Positions 7,366 to 15,840 of a stretch of DNA of 18,201 bases are shown here, piece by piece. The DNA comes from JBDKJS01 sp039806065 (lineage in GTDB: Bacteria > Bacteroidota > Bacteroidia > AKYH767-A > 2013-40CM-41-45). Within the stretch, counting starts at the first letter, position 1; every line of letters starts with the position of its first letter. The translations under genes and the position numbers were made by a program. The stretch is taken from contig JBDKJS010000222.1 in NCBI GenBank assembly GCA_039806065.1, positions 1 to 18,201 of the forward strand. Direction: 5' to 3'. Under the pieces are notes generated by a model. That model did no database searches and was not told the DNA's origin. It saw only the letters and a list, made by a program, of their open reading frames with translations.

Positions 7366-7377
7366 TAAAACTGTTCA

Positions 7378-8922
7378 TTAATAAATTACCAACCGAGCAG
7401 TGCCTATTATTTGTTGGGCAACTTTTATTTGAACGTAATAAAGGCCCGCTGGTTGATTTCCTTTTTCAATCATCCACTTACCAGGAGCTAAATAATAAAT
7501 AGCCAGTGCTACTTTTTGCCCATAGTTATTAAAAATGGTAATGGTTGGGTCTTGTATTGGATATGAGGTGGAAAAGATTGTGTAATTGTCAAACGGGTTT
7601 GGTGATACCAAGAGATGGTTTAAAAAATTATCGGATGATTCTATTCCCGTAAAGTTGGTATTATTATATCTTACTATGGTATAAGCCGTAGTGTTGATGC
7701 CTGATTGTCCAGCTAACAGAATTTTACCATCTATTTGTAATTGCATAGCATAGGCTGCTGCTCCGGTATTATTAAGTATACTCGTTAATACTTGACCATC
7801 GGCAGAAAACCCAGAGTCCAAATCGCCATTGGATAAAAATCTACAAAGAGCAAATTGATTGGTTCCTCCGGTGGAAAATCCAGCCATTAATATTTTACCA
7901 TCTGGTTGAAGCTCAATTGCCTTGCCATAGTCAAAATTAGATGCGAAGGTTGTTGTTTGCTTTCCATCATTACTAAAAAGTGAGTCTAACAAACCATTAG
8001 GCAAAAGCCTTAATAAGGCAAAGTCGTTACTTCCTGCAATATTGGCGTATCCACCCACCAATATTTTTCCATCATTTTGTATTGCCAACCCATAAGCTTC
8101 TTCATCAGTATTGTAAAAATCAATTACCGCTATACCGGTACTATTAAATGTGGTATCGAGAGATCCGTCAGGTAATAATCTTGCGGTAGCAAAATTATTA
8201 CTTTGTGCTCCGGGATAGGCAGCATTACCGGCTAACACAATTTTTCCATCGGCTTGTAGTTTTAGAGCCTGACATAAATCATTGTTTGGCCCAACGGGAA
8301 ATATTTTTTTTCCATTGGCATTAAAAGTACTATCAAGTGTACCATCTGTCAGATATCTGCAAACCATAAAATCATTTTGAACACCTATTTGTGTGTGACC
8401 GGCAACTAAAATTTTCCCGTCAGGTTGTAATGCTATAGCGCTTGGTATGTCGTTGTTGCCTGCTTCATCTGTAGTAACAATACCTGCATTGCCAAAACTA
8501 GTGTCTAAGCTGCCATTGCTATTAAGCCTTATTATCATAAAGTCGCTAATGTTCAATCCGCTTTTATGACCAGCTAATATTATTTTACCATCTGATTGAA
8601 TGGTAACTGCATAGGCAATGTCATTGGTATTACTTAAGTTGATAGAAACTTTTCCATCATTATCAAAAGTGTTATCAATCATTCCATCGGGGAGTAGCCT
8701 TAAAGCGGTACAGTCAAAACTGCCATTTAAGAACGAACTGCCCACCACTACTATTTTGCCATCTGTTTGAATCGCCATGCCCAACCCTTGATCAGCTGAT
8801 GTGCTAAAGTTGGCTACTTGTATGCCATCAAAACTAAAGGTACTGTCAAGGGTTCCTGGTTGCGCCTGTGCATTGCTCATTAATATTACATTAATGGCAA
8901 TTAAAATATAAGTTAATTTCAT
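7378..8922 (-). CDS. Secreted delta-60 repeat protein with T9SS C-terminal sorting domain
   Basis: From the ATG at 8922 it has 514 residues. It begins with a signal peptide (MKLTYILIAINVILMSNAQA, residues 1-20). Seven delta-60 repeats follow (about 24-423), each with an LDxxF-type motif and, about 27 residues later, a DGKI(L/V/I)xxG strand. Residues about 438-514 are a type A T9SS sorting domain: SPNPF, then TITIFNNYGQKV, PAGLYYVQIK and a short basic/hydrophobic end (ARLVIY). The protein is probably exported by Sec, passed through the T9SS and placed at the cell surface or released. No catalytic motif is seen; binding or adhesion is an inference. A longer frame from 8961 is rejected because it buries the signal peptide and crosses the promoter box. 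It follows the GH3 gene after 101 bases, so it is probably transcribed alone. Confidence 0.9.
   Translation of the reverse strand: MKLTYILIAINVILMSNAQAQPGTLDSTFSFDGIQVANFSTSADQGLGMAIQTDGKIVVVGSSFLNGSFDCTALRLLPDGMIDNTFDNDGKVSINLSNTNDIAYAVTIQSDGKIILAGHKSGLNISDFMIIRLNSNGSLDTSFGNAGIVTTDEAGNNDIPSAIALQPDGKILVAGHTQIGVQNDFMVCRYLTDGTLDSTFNANGKKIFPVGPNNDLCQALKLQADGKIVLAGNAAYPGAQSNNFATARLLPDGSLDTTFNSTGIAVIDFYNTDEEAYGLAIQNDGKILVGGYANIAGSNDFALLRLLPNGLLDSLFSNDGKQTTTFASNFDYGKAIELQPDGKILMAGFSTGGTNQFALCRFLSNGDLDSGFSADGQVLTSILNNTGAAAYAMQLQIDGKILLAGQSGINTTAYTIVRYNNTNFTGIESSDNFLNHLLVSPNPFDNYTIFSTSYPIQDPTITIFNNYGQKVALAIYYLAPGKWMIEKGNQPAGLYYVQIKVAQQIIGTARLVIY
7663..8853 (-). repeat. Seven tandem ~57-codon (171-base) repeats within the delta-60 protein
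   Basis: LDxxF-type motifs begin at residues 24, 81, 138, 195, 254, 311 and 367, so the spacings are 57, 57, 57, 59, 57 and 56 residues. Each repeat also has one DGKI strand followed by a Gly. At DNA level the copies have drifted (for example ccatctg, ccatcag and ccatcgg variants), so this is an old protein repeat rather than a recent tandem expansion. Confidence 0.88.
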
Positions 8923-8945
8923 TTTTTTGTTTTTGTGAATCACTA

Positions 8946-8953
8946 CAAATGTA
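8946..8953 (-). promoter_or_regulatory. -7 box of the delta-60 gene (TACATTTG)
   Basis: The minus strand reads TACATTTG, a perfect TAnnTTTG, 23 bases before the ATG at 8922. The short leader is A-rich (CACAAAAACAAAAAA), typical of efficient translation in this phylum. No clear -33 TTG stands at 17-23 bases. Confidence 0.5.
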
Positions 8954-9023
8954 AAAAACAATGCGTACGGCCGTCTGAGGTACTAATTTTTTTACCCTTG
9001 CACCAATTATTGCCATATATCTA

Positions 9024-10517
9024 CTATTTGTTGGACGCAATAATACCATCGGCAATGGTCCTATCATTGCTAAGTCGTGGTACTTTGTTTTGCCCTCCTA
9101 GCTTACCTTGTGAGCGCATGTAGTTAATAAACGCTGAAGCATGAAGTTGAGTAATGATAGCTGGTTGCAAAACACCGCCTGCTATTAAATCGCGATAGTA
9201 AATATTTAGTTGTTGCATTTGTTGGTCAATGATTGAGGCAAATAGCGCTTCGTCATTAGGCTTTACTGCAAAAGCTATGATCCATTCATGAAATGGCAAG
9301 CCCTGTACTGGTGCCACTTGTGGTGCCACGGTAAATTCTACTACTTGGGCTTGTGTGGCATTGCATGCTGCCACCATAGCCTGCTCTACTTCTTCAGCAA
9401 TTACATGTTCGCCAAAAGCTGAAATAAAGTGTTTGATTCTACCGGTTACTACTAGTCGGTAAGGTCTTTTGCTGGTAAACTTTACTGTGTCTCCCAAGCT
9501 ATAAGCCCACAGGCCTGCATTGGTGCTAATAATGATTGCATAGTTTACACCAGGCACCACATCTGGCAATGCAATGCGATTGGGGTTAGGTTTAAAATAA
9601 TCTTCAGCAACGACAAATTCAAAAAATATTCCAGAATTAATATTCAATAATAAATCATTTCGCTGTTGGGAATCTTGGAAGGCTATGAAACCTTCGCTTG
9701 CGGGATACAATTCAATGCTGTCAATTTTTCGCCCAATGGTTTGTTCAAATTTTTTTCTGTAGGGTTCAAAATTTACACCTCCATAGATAAAAAGGCTAAA
9801 GTTGGGATATAATTCGCTGATGCTTTTATTGCTTCGCTGTATGAGTTTATCAAAATACATTTGAACCCATGGCGGAATTCCGCTTATCATGGTCATGTTT
9901 TTATGAATTGTTTCATCAACGATGTGCGCTATCTTGGTTTCGAAATCCTCTATACAGTTGGTTTCCCAGCTGGGCAGCTGATTTACTTTCAAGTATCCTG
10001 GCACGTGGTGGTTTACAATGCCACTTAGTCGCCCTGTTTTTATTCCATTAATGCCTTCAAGTGCTGGGCTTCCACTAATAAATATTAATTTACCTGTGAG
10101 AAAATCAGCCTTCCCAGTTTCAGCAATATAACAGAGCATTGCTCTTCTGGTGCTATCAATGTGGTTGGGTATGGAGGCTTGGGTTATTGGAATGTATTTT
10201 ACTCCACTCGTGGTACCAGATGTTTTGCTCATGTACTTTGGCAAACCGGGCCATAAAATATTTTCTCTGCCTAAAATAATTTTTTCTATCCATGGCTTTA
10301 GGGCTTCGTAATCGCGAATGGGTACAAATTTTTTAAAATCGCTATAAGCAGCTATGCTAGAAAAGTGGTGTTCCTTTCCAAATTGTGTATTTGTAGCAGA
10401 TGCAATTAGTTTTTTGAAAAGGAGTTGTTGTAATTCATCGGCTTTAAGGGCTTCTCTTTGCACTTTACCTGAAGTAATACGGGCTATAGATTTGGCGATA
10501 AAAGAAAGCAGCGACAT
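9024..10517 (-). CDS. GH3 family acyl-acid adenylating enzyme (GH3 auxin-responsive promoter family)
   Basis: A 497-residue member of the GH3 branch of ANL adenylating enzymes. Plant GH3 proteins join amino acids to jasmonate, auxin or other acyl acids through an acyl-adenylate; bacterial members have no agreed substrate. The three nucleotide-binding motifs are visible: TSGTTSG at residues 99-105, YPASEGF at 271-277 and YSLGD at 339-343, followed by GRIKHFISAFGEHV (359-372) at the hinge to the C-terminal lid. It has no signal peptide, so it is probably cytoplasmic. The ATG is 18 bases after the M23 gene, indicating one operon with M23 and C1. Its job in an envelope-protease operon is unclear; attaching an amino acid or amine to an envelope acyl chain is speculation. 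Confidence 0.88.
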   Translation of the reverse strand: MSLLSFIAKSIARITSGKVQREALKADELQQLLFKKLIASATNTQFGKEHHFSSIAAYSDFKKFVPIRDYEALKPWIEKIILGRENILWPGLPKYMSKTSGTTSGVKYIPITQASIPNHIDSTRRAMLCYIAETGKADFLTGKLIFISGSPALEGINGIKTGRLSGIVNHHVPGYLKVNQLPSWETNCIEDFETKIAHIVDETIHKNMTMISGIPPWVQMYFDKLIQRSNKSISELYPNFSLFIYGGVNFEPYRKKFEQTIGRKIDSIELYPASEGFIAFQDSQQRNDLLLNINSGIFFEFVVAEDYFKPNPNRIALPDVVPGVNYAIIISTNAGLWAYSLGDTVKFTSKRPYRLVVTGRIKHFISAFGEHVIAEEVEQAMVAACNATQAQVVEFTVAPQVAPVQGLPFHEWIIAFAVKPNDEALFASIIDQQMQQLNIYYRDLIAGGVLQPAIITQLHASAFINYMRSQGKLGGQNKVPRLSNDRTIADGIIASNK

Positions 10518-10535
10518 TTATATGAATAAATAATT

Positions 10536-11402
10536 TTAAAAAGAAATATATCTAAGCGGATCTATTGCCGATCCATTATACCACAATTCAAAATGCAGAT
10601 GAGGTCCAGTTGTTTGTTCCCCACTATTTCCAATAATTGCAATGGCATCACCAGCCTTGACCCTTTCTCCTATTCTTTTGAGCAAAACCGAATTGTGCTT
10701 ATAAAAAGTCATCATATTATTAGCATGTTGCACTCCTATTACATAACCTGTGCTACTGGTAAAATCGCTCAATATAACAGTGCCATCTAATGCAGCTTTT
10801 ATTACTTCATTGGCTTTTCCCACTATATCTATTCCAAAGTGTTTTTTAACTACATCAAATTTTGACACTACAGTACCATTTACTGGTTGAAAAAAAAGGT
10901 AACCGCTAATACCACTTGGCGATCCATTATTGAGTGTAAGCGTATATTGATCTTGGGCTTCTATTTCTTTACGCAGCATACTATCTTCCTTGGTTTTATT
11001 AAGCTGATGGATGGTATCATAGTTGGCTACCTGGCGCGCTGTCATAGCAGTATCGTTTGGTAAATTTCCATTGATTACCTGTTTGATATTTTCTATAAAA
11101 GCGGCATTGCTCTGAAGGGTGTTTTCCATGCTATCTGCCTTTAGAGAAAGTGCAATGAGTTGTCTTTTCATCCCTACATCACTATAGCCGGGAATATATT
11201 CTCGCAAGGGAGTGAATGCTATGAGCAAGGTGGTAAGGGTAATTAAAGTAATGATAAGCAAACCACCTGCAACAAAAATATTTAATGGCTTTAAATTAAA
11301 CGAGGCTTTTTCTTCAAACGTTTGTTCGTTCATGATGACCATGCGATAGGTATTCTTCATTTGTTTGAAGAGTTGCCTGGTGGGTTTTATTCTTTGGGTC
11401 AT
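10536..11402 (-). CDS. M23 (LytM) family metallopeptidase, membrane-anchored
   Basis: A zinc endopeptidase, probably acting on peptidoglycan cross-links in the periplasm. From the ATG at 11402 (MTQRIKPT) it has 288 residues: a basic cytoplasmic start, one membrane helix (about 40-63), a coil-prone stalk (75-155) and a LytM domain (about 165-285). All LytM residues are present: zinc ligands His188 and Asp192 in KHFGID and His270, with catalytic His236 in FYKH and His268 in GPHLHFE, so it should be active rather than a regulator. The NTYRMVIMNEQTFEE segment before the helix recurs in Bacteroidota M23 proteins (recalled, not checked). A longer frame from 11432 would overlap the C1 peptidase gene by 17 bases; the 11402 start leaves a 13-base gap and is preferred. 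GH3 follows 18 bases downstream. Confidence 0.9.
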   Translation of the reverse strand: MTQRIKPTRQLFKQMKNTYRMVIMNEQTFEEKASFNLKPLNIFVAGGLLIITLITLTTLLIAFTPLREYIPGYSDVGMKRQLIALSLKADSMENTLQSNAAFIENIKQVINGNLPNDTAMTARQVANYDTIHQLNKTKEDSMLRKEIEAQDQYTLTLNNGSPSGISGYLFFQPVNGTVVSKFDVVKKHFGIDIVGKANEVIKAALDGTVILSDFTSSTGYVIGVQHANNMMTFYKHNSVLLKRIGERVKAGDAIAIIGNSGEQTTGPHLHFELWYNGSAIDPLRYISF

Positions 11403-11415
11403 CGTAAACGTAGGT

Positions 11416-12951
11416 CTATTTATCAATAGCAAATACTATGGCTACTGCATTTTTTTCATCGTTGGTATTGCATTCAAAGCTTACTTTATTGCTGAGATTA
11501 AATGCTACATTCGTTATTCTTTGCGCTGCCAATGCATTATTTACTTTTTCAGCAAAAGATACGCCCTTATCGTTCGAAATTTTTGTATTGAGTGCTTGGT
11601 AATCCATCGGATTTTTAGTGGCAATCACGGCAAAGTAATCTCTACTACCGATGTCATCCACTGTAAGGCTTTCATTTTTGGGAAACAGACGGGTACCGGT
11701 GATACCACAATAAGGTGAATGCTTGGGGCTATAAGGAAACAACAGGTAGCTGCTACCATTTGTCTCTTGACCTATTACATAGGTGTAGCAGGCTATTGAG
11801 TTATCAACTTCTATTTTAAATCGATCTCCCTTTTTAAGTTTTGCTTGATAGGTACCATTGCTCCCGCTAAGTGGTATGTAGGTGCCGCCATCATTGTTTA
11901 CTAGGGCCATGTTCATTTTAAATTGATCGTTGATCGGTTGGGCAATGCTACCCATTGGAAACACTCCATAAGCTTCCTTGGTAAACCATTCAAAATCTTT
12001 ATATCGTACCCACGCCACGCCATTTTTTCCCCACTCGCCACCCCAGCTGTTCATTATTTGAAATGCGCCTTCACCAGCCATATTATCATCATATCCTATC
12101 ACACACATGGCATGACCACCAAAGCCATTCATATCATAATCAGCCTTTGTGGGCATCCACAGATCTACACCCATCATATTTTGCATAAACGATCCGCCCA
12201 CCATCATTCCTATCACCACTGGTGCACCCTGAGCCAGATTTTGACGCATGGCATTAAGATCTACACTATAGTTATCGCCATCCTTGGTTAATCTATTGAA
12301 ACCAGTCATGGTGTATTGTTGTGCTTTTTGCATCAGGTTATTAGCCGGTTGTCGGCTGCAATCCTGATCGTCATAAGGAAAATCGTTAAAGGGTACACTT
12401 CCCTTATCTTTCATTAGTTCCATGGCCCGTATAATATAGGACCCTTGACAGCCATCAAGTTTTATTTGGTTGTATTGAAATGCAGGGCTAAATGCCACTT
12501 GATTAGGATTGGCATTTGTTTTTCTGGCTTCTAATATGGTGCGCGCTGCATAACCACTGCTCCATGCAACACAGCTCCCTTGTTGACCTTGGTTAAGCCT
12601 ATCAGGACAGTATTGTAACAAAGAAACTTGTTCGGGTAGCGGATTTTTTGAATCATTGTAAGCCAATGGTTCAAAAACTTGTGCCTTGTCATATTGCTTT
12701 TGATCAAAGCTAGCTCCTGTATTGAAAACCTGCTGCAACTGTGCCGTGTTGCAGCCACCTTTAAAATAAAATATACCGCCAATAATGATGGCTACTATTG
12801 CAAGCTTTGGATTGCGTGAAAGCAAACTGATGATGATGGGTAAAAAATTTAAACCACCACCGCCACCTCTGCGACCGCCACCACCTCCTCCTCCTCCGGG
12901 GTAATTGTCATTGCTGGGGCCGTTGTTATCAGGAGTTAATCTTATGGGCAT
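11416..12951 (-). CDS. Membrane-anchored C1 (papain-like) cysteine peptidase with DUF4384
   Basis: A 511-residue protein. Residues 19-33 are almost only glycine, with Arg27-Arg28, and a membrane helix follows (about 47-64, ending FYFKGG). The papain-like domain spans about 105-335: oxyanion Gln121 and nucleophile Cys127 in NQGQQGSCVAW, His280 in GGHAMCVIGYDD and Asn301 in MNSWGGEWG. The catalytic set is therefore complete. Residues about 345-470 match DUF4384, seen in GDRFKIEVDNS, YLLFPYSPKHSPYCGITGTRLFP and DYFAVIATKNP. The short basic N-terminus predicts a cytoplasmic glycine segment and a periplasmic catalytic domain; substrate unknown. No inhibitory propeptide is obvious. It is first in the C1-M23-GH3 operon, and a promoter lies just upstream. 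Confidence 0.9.
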   Translation of the reverse strand: MPIRLTPDNNGPSNDNYPGGGGGGGGRRGGGGGLNFLPIIISLLSRNPKLAIVAIIIGGIFYFKGGCNTAQLQQVFNTGASFDQKQYDKAQVFEPLAYNDSKNPLPEQVSLLQYCPDRLNQGQQGSCVAWSSGYAARTILEARKTNANPNQVAFSPAFQYNQIKLDGCQGSYIIRAMELMKDKGSVPFNDFPYDDQDCSRQPANNLMQKAQQYTMTGFNRLTKDGDNYSVDLNAMRQNLAQGAPVVIGMMVGGSFMQNMMGVDLWMPTKADYDMNGFGGHAMCVIGYDDNMAGEGAFQIMNSWGGEWGKNGVAWVRYKDFEWFTKEAYGVFPMGSIAQPINDQFKMNMALVNNDGGTYIPLSGSNGTYQAKLKKGDRFKIEVDNSIACYTYVIGQETNGSSYLLFPYSPKHSPYCGITGTRLFPKNESLTVDDIGSRDYFAVIATKNPMDYQALNTKISNDKGVSFAEKVNNALAAQRITNVAFNLSNKVSFECNTNDEKNAVAIVFAIDK

Positions 12952-12972
12952 GTTACTTAAGTTTTTATTAGG

Positions 12973-13001
12973 CTAAGGTAAAACAATTAAAGTACAGCAA
13001 A
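12973..13001 (-). promoter_or_regulatory. Candidate promoter of the C1-M23-GH3 operon
   Basis: The minus strand has TTTG at 13001-12998, a 17-base spacer and TACCTTAG at 12980-12973, one mismatch from TAnnTTTG. The ATG is 21 bases beyond the box. Spacing fits the TTG-N17-23-TAnnTTTG pattern. Confidence 0.5.
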
Positions 13002-13014
13002 AAAAATTGGCTAC

Positions 13015-13755
13015 TTAGAAAGTTGCTCTTAAGCGCACTCCTGCGCTCACGGTTGGTCTAAGATAAATTCGGGTAGATTGAAAATTGATTCTGTACCGCT
13101 CTTCCTTACTGCATTGGTTTGGACTTTTATATTCTTCTATTCTGTTGGCAAGCGTAACTGTTGCTCCTGCACCATAAAAAAGTTCCACGGAAAAAACTTT
13201 TCCTAGGTCATATATTTTACCCCAAAGCACTTGGCCGCCAATTTTATTCCTTATTCTTCCTTGATAGCTGCAGTAGTTTACTGTAGTGTCGGCACCAAGA
13301 GCTGTTCCGTTAAATAATTCTCCCTTTTTATATTGCTGTTCATATTCAAAAAATTGTCGGTTGAAGAATTGATATTTATAAACCATCATGGGCATAAAAT
13401 AGCTTCTTCTTTTTGGATGAAAGTCTGGCTTATATGTTTTCAATCCCAGCTTTACGGTGAACCCTTGCTCATAAAAATATTGAGAATTTGACCAATCCTT
13501 AGCCAGTGCAATCATATAAGGGTTTACATAAACCTTTCCAAGCTGCAGTTCAATACTTTTATTTTTTTTAAATAGCCGCTCATAGGCAACATTGATTTCA
13601 TTAACAGGGAGTGAGCTAAGGTTTAATACCAGCACATTGTGCGGAAATTTTTCTTGTGGTTCATCAAAAATTCCTTGTGCTTTGCCACCTACAGCTATCA
13701 ATATTTGGATAATAAAAATGAAACACTTCGCTTTCACGATATATTTTTTAAGCAA
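13015..13755 (-). CDS. Exported hypothetical protein, probable outer-membrane beta-barrel or periplasmic protein
   Basis: Up to 246 residues, not recognised as a named family. There is no in-frame ATG near the start: the choices are TTG at 13755 (MLKKYIVKAK) or GTG at 13737 (MKAKCFIFIIQ). The GTG gives a compact signal peptide ending near GGKAQG. The mature part is rich in aromatic and basic residues, with alternating strands and Tyr/Phe pairs (SIELQLGKVYV, FTVKLGLKTY, SVELFYGAGATV). It ends IYLRPTVSAGVRLRATF; a final Phe and amphipathic strands are typical of barrels folded by BamA, similar to DUF3575-type proteins. It begins 27-45 bases after the first M43 protease, so it may be co-transcribed with it. 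The fold is an inference. Confidence 0.7.
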   Translation of the reverse strand: MLKKYIVKAKCFIFIIQILIAVGGKAQGIFDEPQEKFPHNVLVLNLSSLPVNEINVAYERLFKKNKSIELQLGKVYVNPYMIALAKDWSNSQYFYEQGFTVKLGLKTYKPDFHPKRRSYFMPMMVYKYQFFNRQFFEYEQQYKKGELFNGTALGADTTVNYCSYQGRIRNKIGGQVLWGKIYDLGKVFSVELFYGAGATVTLANRIEEYKSPNQCSKEERYRINFQSTRIYLRPTVSAGVRLRATF

Positions 13756-13782
13756 GCTAGTATAAATTGTTGATATGAAACA

Positions 13783-15822
13783 TTATTGTACTACCCATTT
13801 TTGTTGTAATCTTTTATCATTTTGTGTGCAGGTTACAAGATACAATCCCTGTTCTACTATTGGTAATTCTGCTTGCTTAGAGTCCATTATTTCTTTTTGC
13901 CACACCAACCTGCCGCTAACATCACAGATGGTGATCAATGTTTTTGCTACTGTAGTATTGGGTAATCGTATTAGAGCTGCTGATGTACTTGGATTAGGTA
14001 GAATAGAAAAGCCATTGGCCGTCACCTCATTTGAAACGCTTAGGGGTATTCCATTTACATTTATATCATCTATGTAAATATTATTACCTCTTGCCGAGGT
14101 GTTTTTAAATTTAATTTTTACGTTAGGCGCTCCAGCATATGGGTTGAGGCTCACCGTTTCCAAGCGCCAGTCAGTACTATTATTGGGAGTATAGTTTGAA
14201 GTAGTAAACCCACTTCTCGTATTTAAGCTTGTGCCTGTTCTTAAATATCTTAATTGCCAGGTGCGGCCACAGTCGCGGCTTACCAGCACCTCTAACTTAT
14301 CTTTTCTTAGTGTATCGCGAATGGCTGCGGCCAATCTAAAGGTGAGGGTGGGCTGAGTAATGCCTGTAAAATCAAAATTGCGAATAAAGTATTCATCCAC
14401 TTGTCCGGTAGCATTGCCAGTAAAATTATTTATTCTGATAGAACTGCTTCCACTATATGAGGCATTGGAAACGCTGGCCCAAGTATTGCCATTGTCGTTA
14501 TTAATCACAAAACTTTCTACACCAGGAAATGAATTGGGCAATTCAAAATCTTCTGTAAAGGGCAGGGATTGCAAAGTAGAGCCGGTAACATATACATAAT
14601 CATTTTTTACTATGCTATCGCTACCTGTTGCATTGGTCACCTGCAATGAAACAGCATATACACCTGCATTATTATACACTACTTTAACTACAGAGTCGGT
14701 AGAGGTGCTGGGCTGTGCTCCTAAAAAGTTCCAATTCCACTGTGTGGGATTGCCATTCCAGCTTAGGTCTGTAAATACCAATGTGTCATTTACACAAGTG
14801 TAGCGTGTATTAATGGCAAAATCGGCTATGGGTGCACATGGAATCCCACTAGGATTAGCCACCCCCGTAGCGGAAAGATTGGCCGGAGTCCATAGATTAT
14901 TTCTATCACCAAATGGTGAGTTTAATGCTGCTTGCATTCGTAAGCCTTGTCCTTGGGTAAACATTCTGAAGCAATAAGAATACTCCATATAATTTTGCAC
15001 ATTTTCAATGCCACCACCACAATTAGCGCCAGATAGATTACATCCTGTCCATCCTTCCGATATGGGGGTATCATTCACCCAATCATCGCCACATGATACA
15101 CCTGGGTTGTTAGTATCGCCCCACACGTGAGAAAGGTTGAGGCAATGACCCATCTCGTGGGTTAGTACTCTAGCAGTACCTAGGCTAGAGGTGCCAATAC
15201 TGCCTACATAAGAATGTATGGCTATTACACCATCTTTACCTGGAGGTGCCGTACCTGGGTAATAAGCATAGGCAGCTGCACCAGAGCTACCAAGATCATG
15301 CACCACCCAAACGTTTAAATATTGATCAGATGGCCATGGGTTTAATTTAGCATCATCATCAGCATTATAGGTAAGCAGTGAAGCTATTCTGTCGATACCG
15401 TTAGTACAATTTCCATTAGGATCAATGGTGGCCAATCTAAATTCTATTTCGCAATCAGCTGCAATGGATTGAAACTGGGGAACAATGTCCACTGTGTCGG
15501 CACTTCGTTTTCTAAAATCATTGTTCATTACGTCAATACAATCAAGCACTTGGGCATCACTAATATTTTCGCGGCCATAATTATGGATAATATGAAATAC
15601 CACTGGAATAACATACACTTGAGCACCTCCACGGTGTTGAGCCTGGTTGGTTAGGTACTGTTCGGTAAAATGTTGTAACTGAGTGCGGGCTGCCGCTATC
15701 TCAGGCTTAGCTGCCAATGCTTTATAATATTGCTCGGTGGTGTAGCACGGTTTTAGATCTTGGGCTTGGGCACCTCCCGCTAGTAGCATAAGTGCGGCAA
15801 GGCAACTAAAAAATAATTTCAT
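13783..15822 (-). CDS. Secreted M43 (pappalysin/cytophagalysin-like) metalloprotease with PKD and T9SS domains, copy 1
   Basis: A 679-residue secreted zinc protease. Residues 1-20 are a signal peptide ending AQA. The M43 catalytic domain spans about 65-315: zinc ligands His222, His226 and His232 and base Glu223 in THEMGHCLNLSH, and the Met-turn in NVQNYMEYSYC (Met279). A PKD domain (about 333-414) follows, with WNWNF and YNNAGVYAVSLQVTN. Next is a jelly-roll-like domain (about 420-592), with LPFTEDFE, VSRDCGRTW and NNIYIDDI. Residues about 605-679 are a T9SS sorting domain (ILPNPSTSAA, CDVSGRLVW, QGLYLVTC, LQQKWVVQ). It should be released or surface-bound and degrade external protein. It is a paralog of the gene just upstream, from which a hairpin separates it. 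Confidence 0.94.
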   Translation of the reverse strand: MKLFFSCLAALMLLAGGAQAQDLKPCYTTEQYYKALAAKPEIAAARTQLQHFTEQYLTNQAQHRGGAQVYVIPVVFHIIHNYGRENISDAQVLDCIDVMNNDFRKRSADTVDIVPQFQSIAADCEIEFRLATIDPNGNCTNGIDRIASLLTYNADDDAKLNPWPSDQYLNVWVVHDLGSSGAAAYAYYPGTAPPGKDGVIAIHSYVGSIGTSSLGTARVLTHEMGHCLNLSHVWGDTNNPGVSCGDDWVNDTPISEGWTGCNLSGANCGGGIENVQNYMEYSYCFRMFTQGQGLRMQAALNSPFGDRNNLWTPANLSATGVANPSGIPCAPIADFAINTRYTCVNDTLVFTDLSWNGNPTQWNWNFLGAQPSTSTDSVVKVVYNNAGVYAVSLQVTNATGSDSIVKNDYVYVTGSTLQSLPFTEDFELPNSFPGVESFVINNDNGNTWASVSNASYSGSSSIRINNFTGNATGQVDEYFIRNFDFTGITQPTLTFRLAAAIRDTLRKDKLEVLVSRDCGRTWQLRYLRTGTSLNTRSGFTTSNYTPNNSTDWRLETVSLNPYAGAPNVKIKFKNTSARGNNIYIDDINVNGIPLSVSNEVTANGFSILPNPSTSAALIRLPNTTVAKTLITICDVSGRLVWQKEIMDSKQAELPIVEQGLYLVTCTQNDKRLQQKWVVQ

Positions 15823-15840
15823 ACAGTTCTTTTTATAAAG

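Noticed and set aside
7366..7377. Terminator between the convergent nfu and delta-60 genes
   Set aside because: The 12-base gap and its flanks show no stem of useful length; any termination signal must lie inside the coding regions or depend on Rho.
8923..8961. N-terminal extension of the delta-60 protein
   Set aside because: It would place 13 residues before a clear signal peptide and run across the -7 box; the ATG at 8922 is the better start.
12531..12782. Second minus-strand frame inside the C1 peptidase gene (83 residues)
   Set aside because: It overlaps the TM-to-active-site region of a conserved protein in another frame and has no domain-like features.
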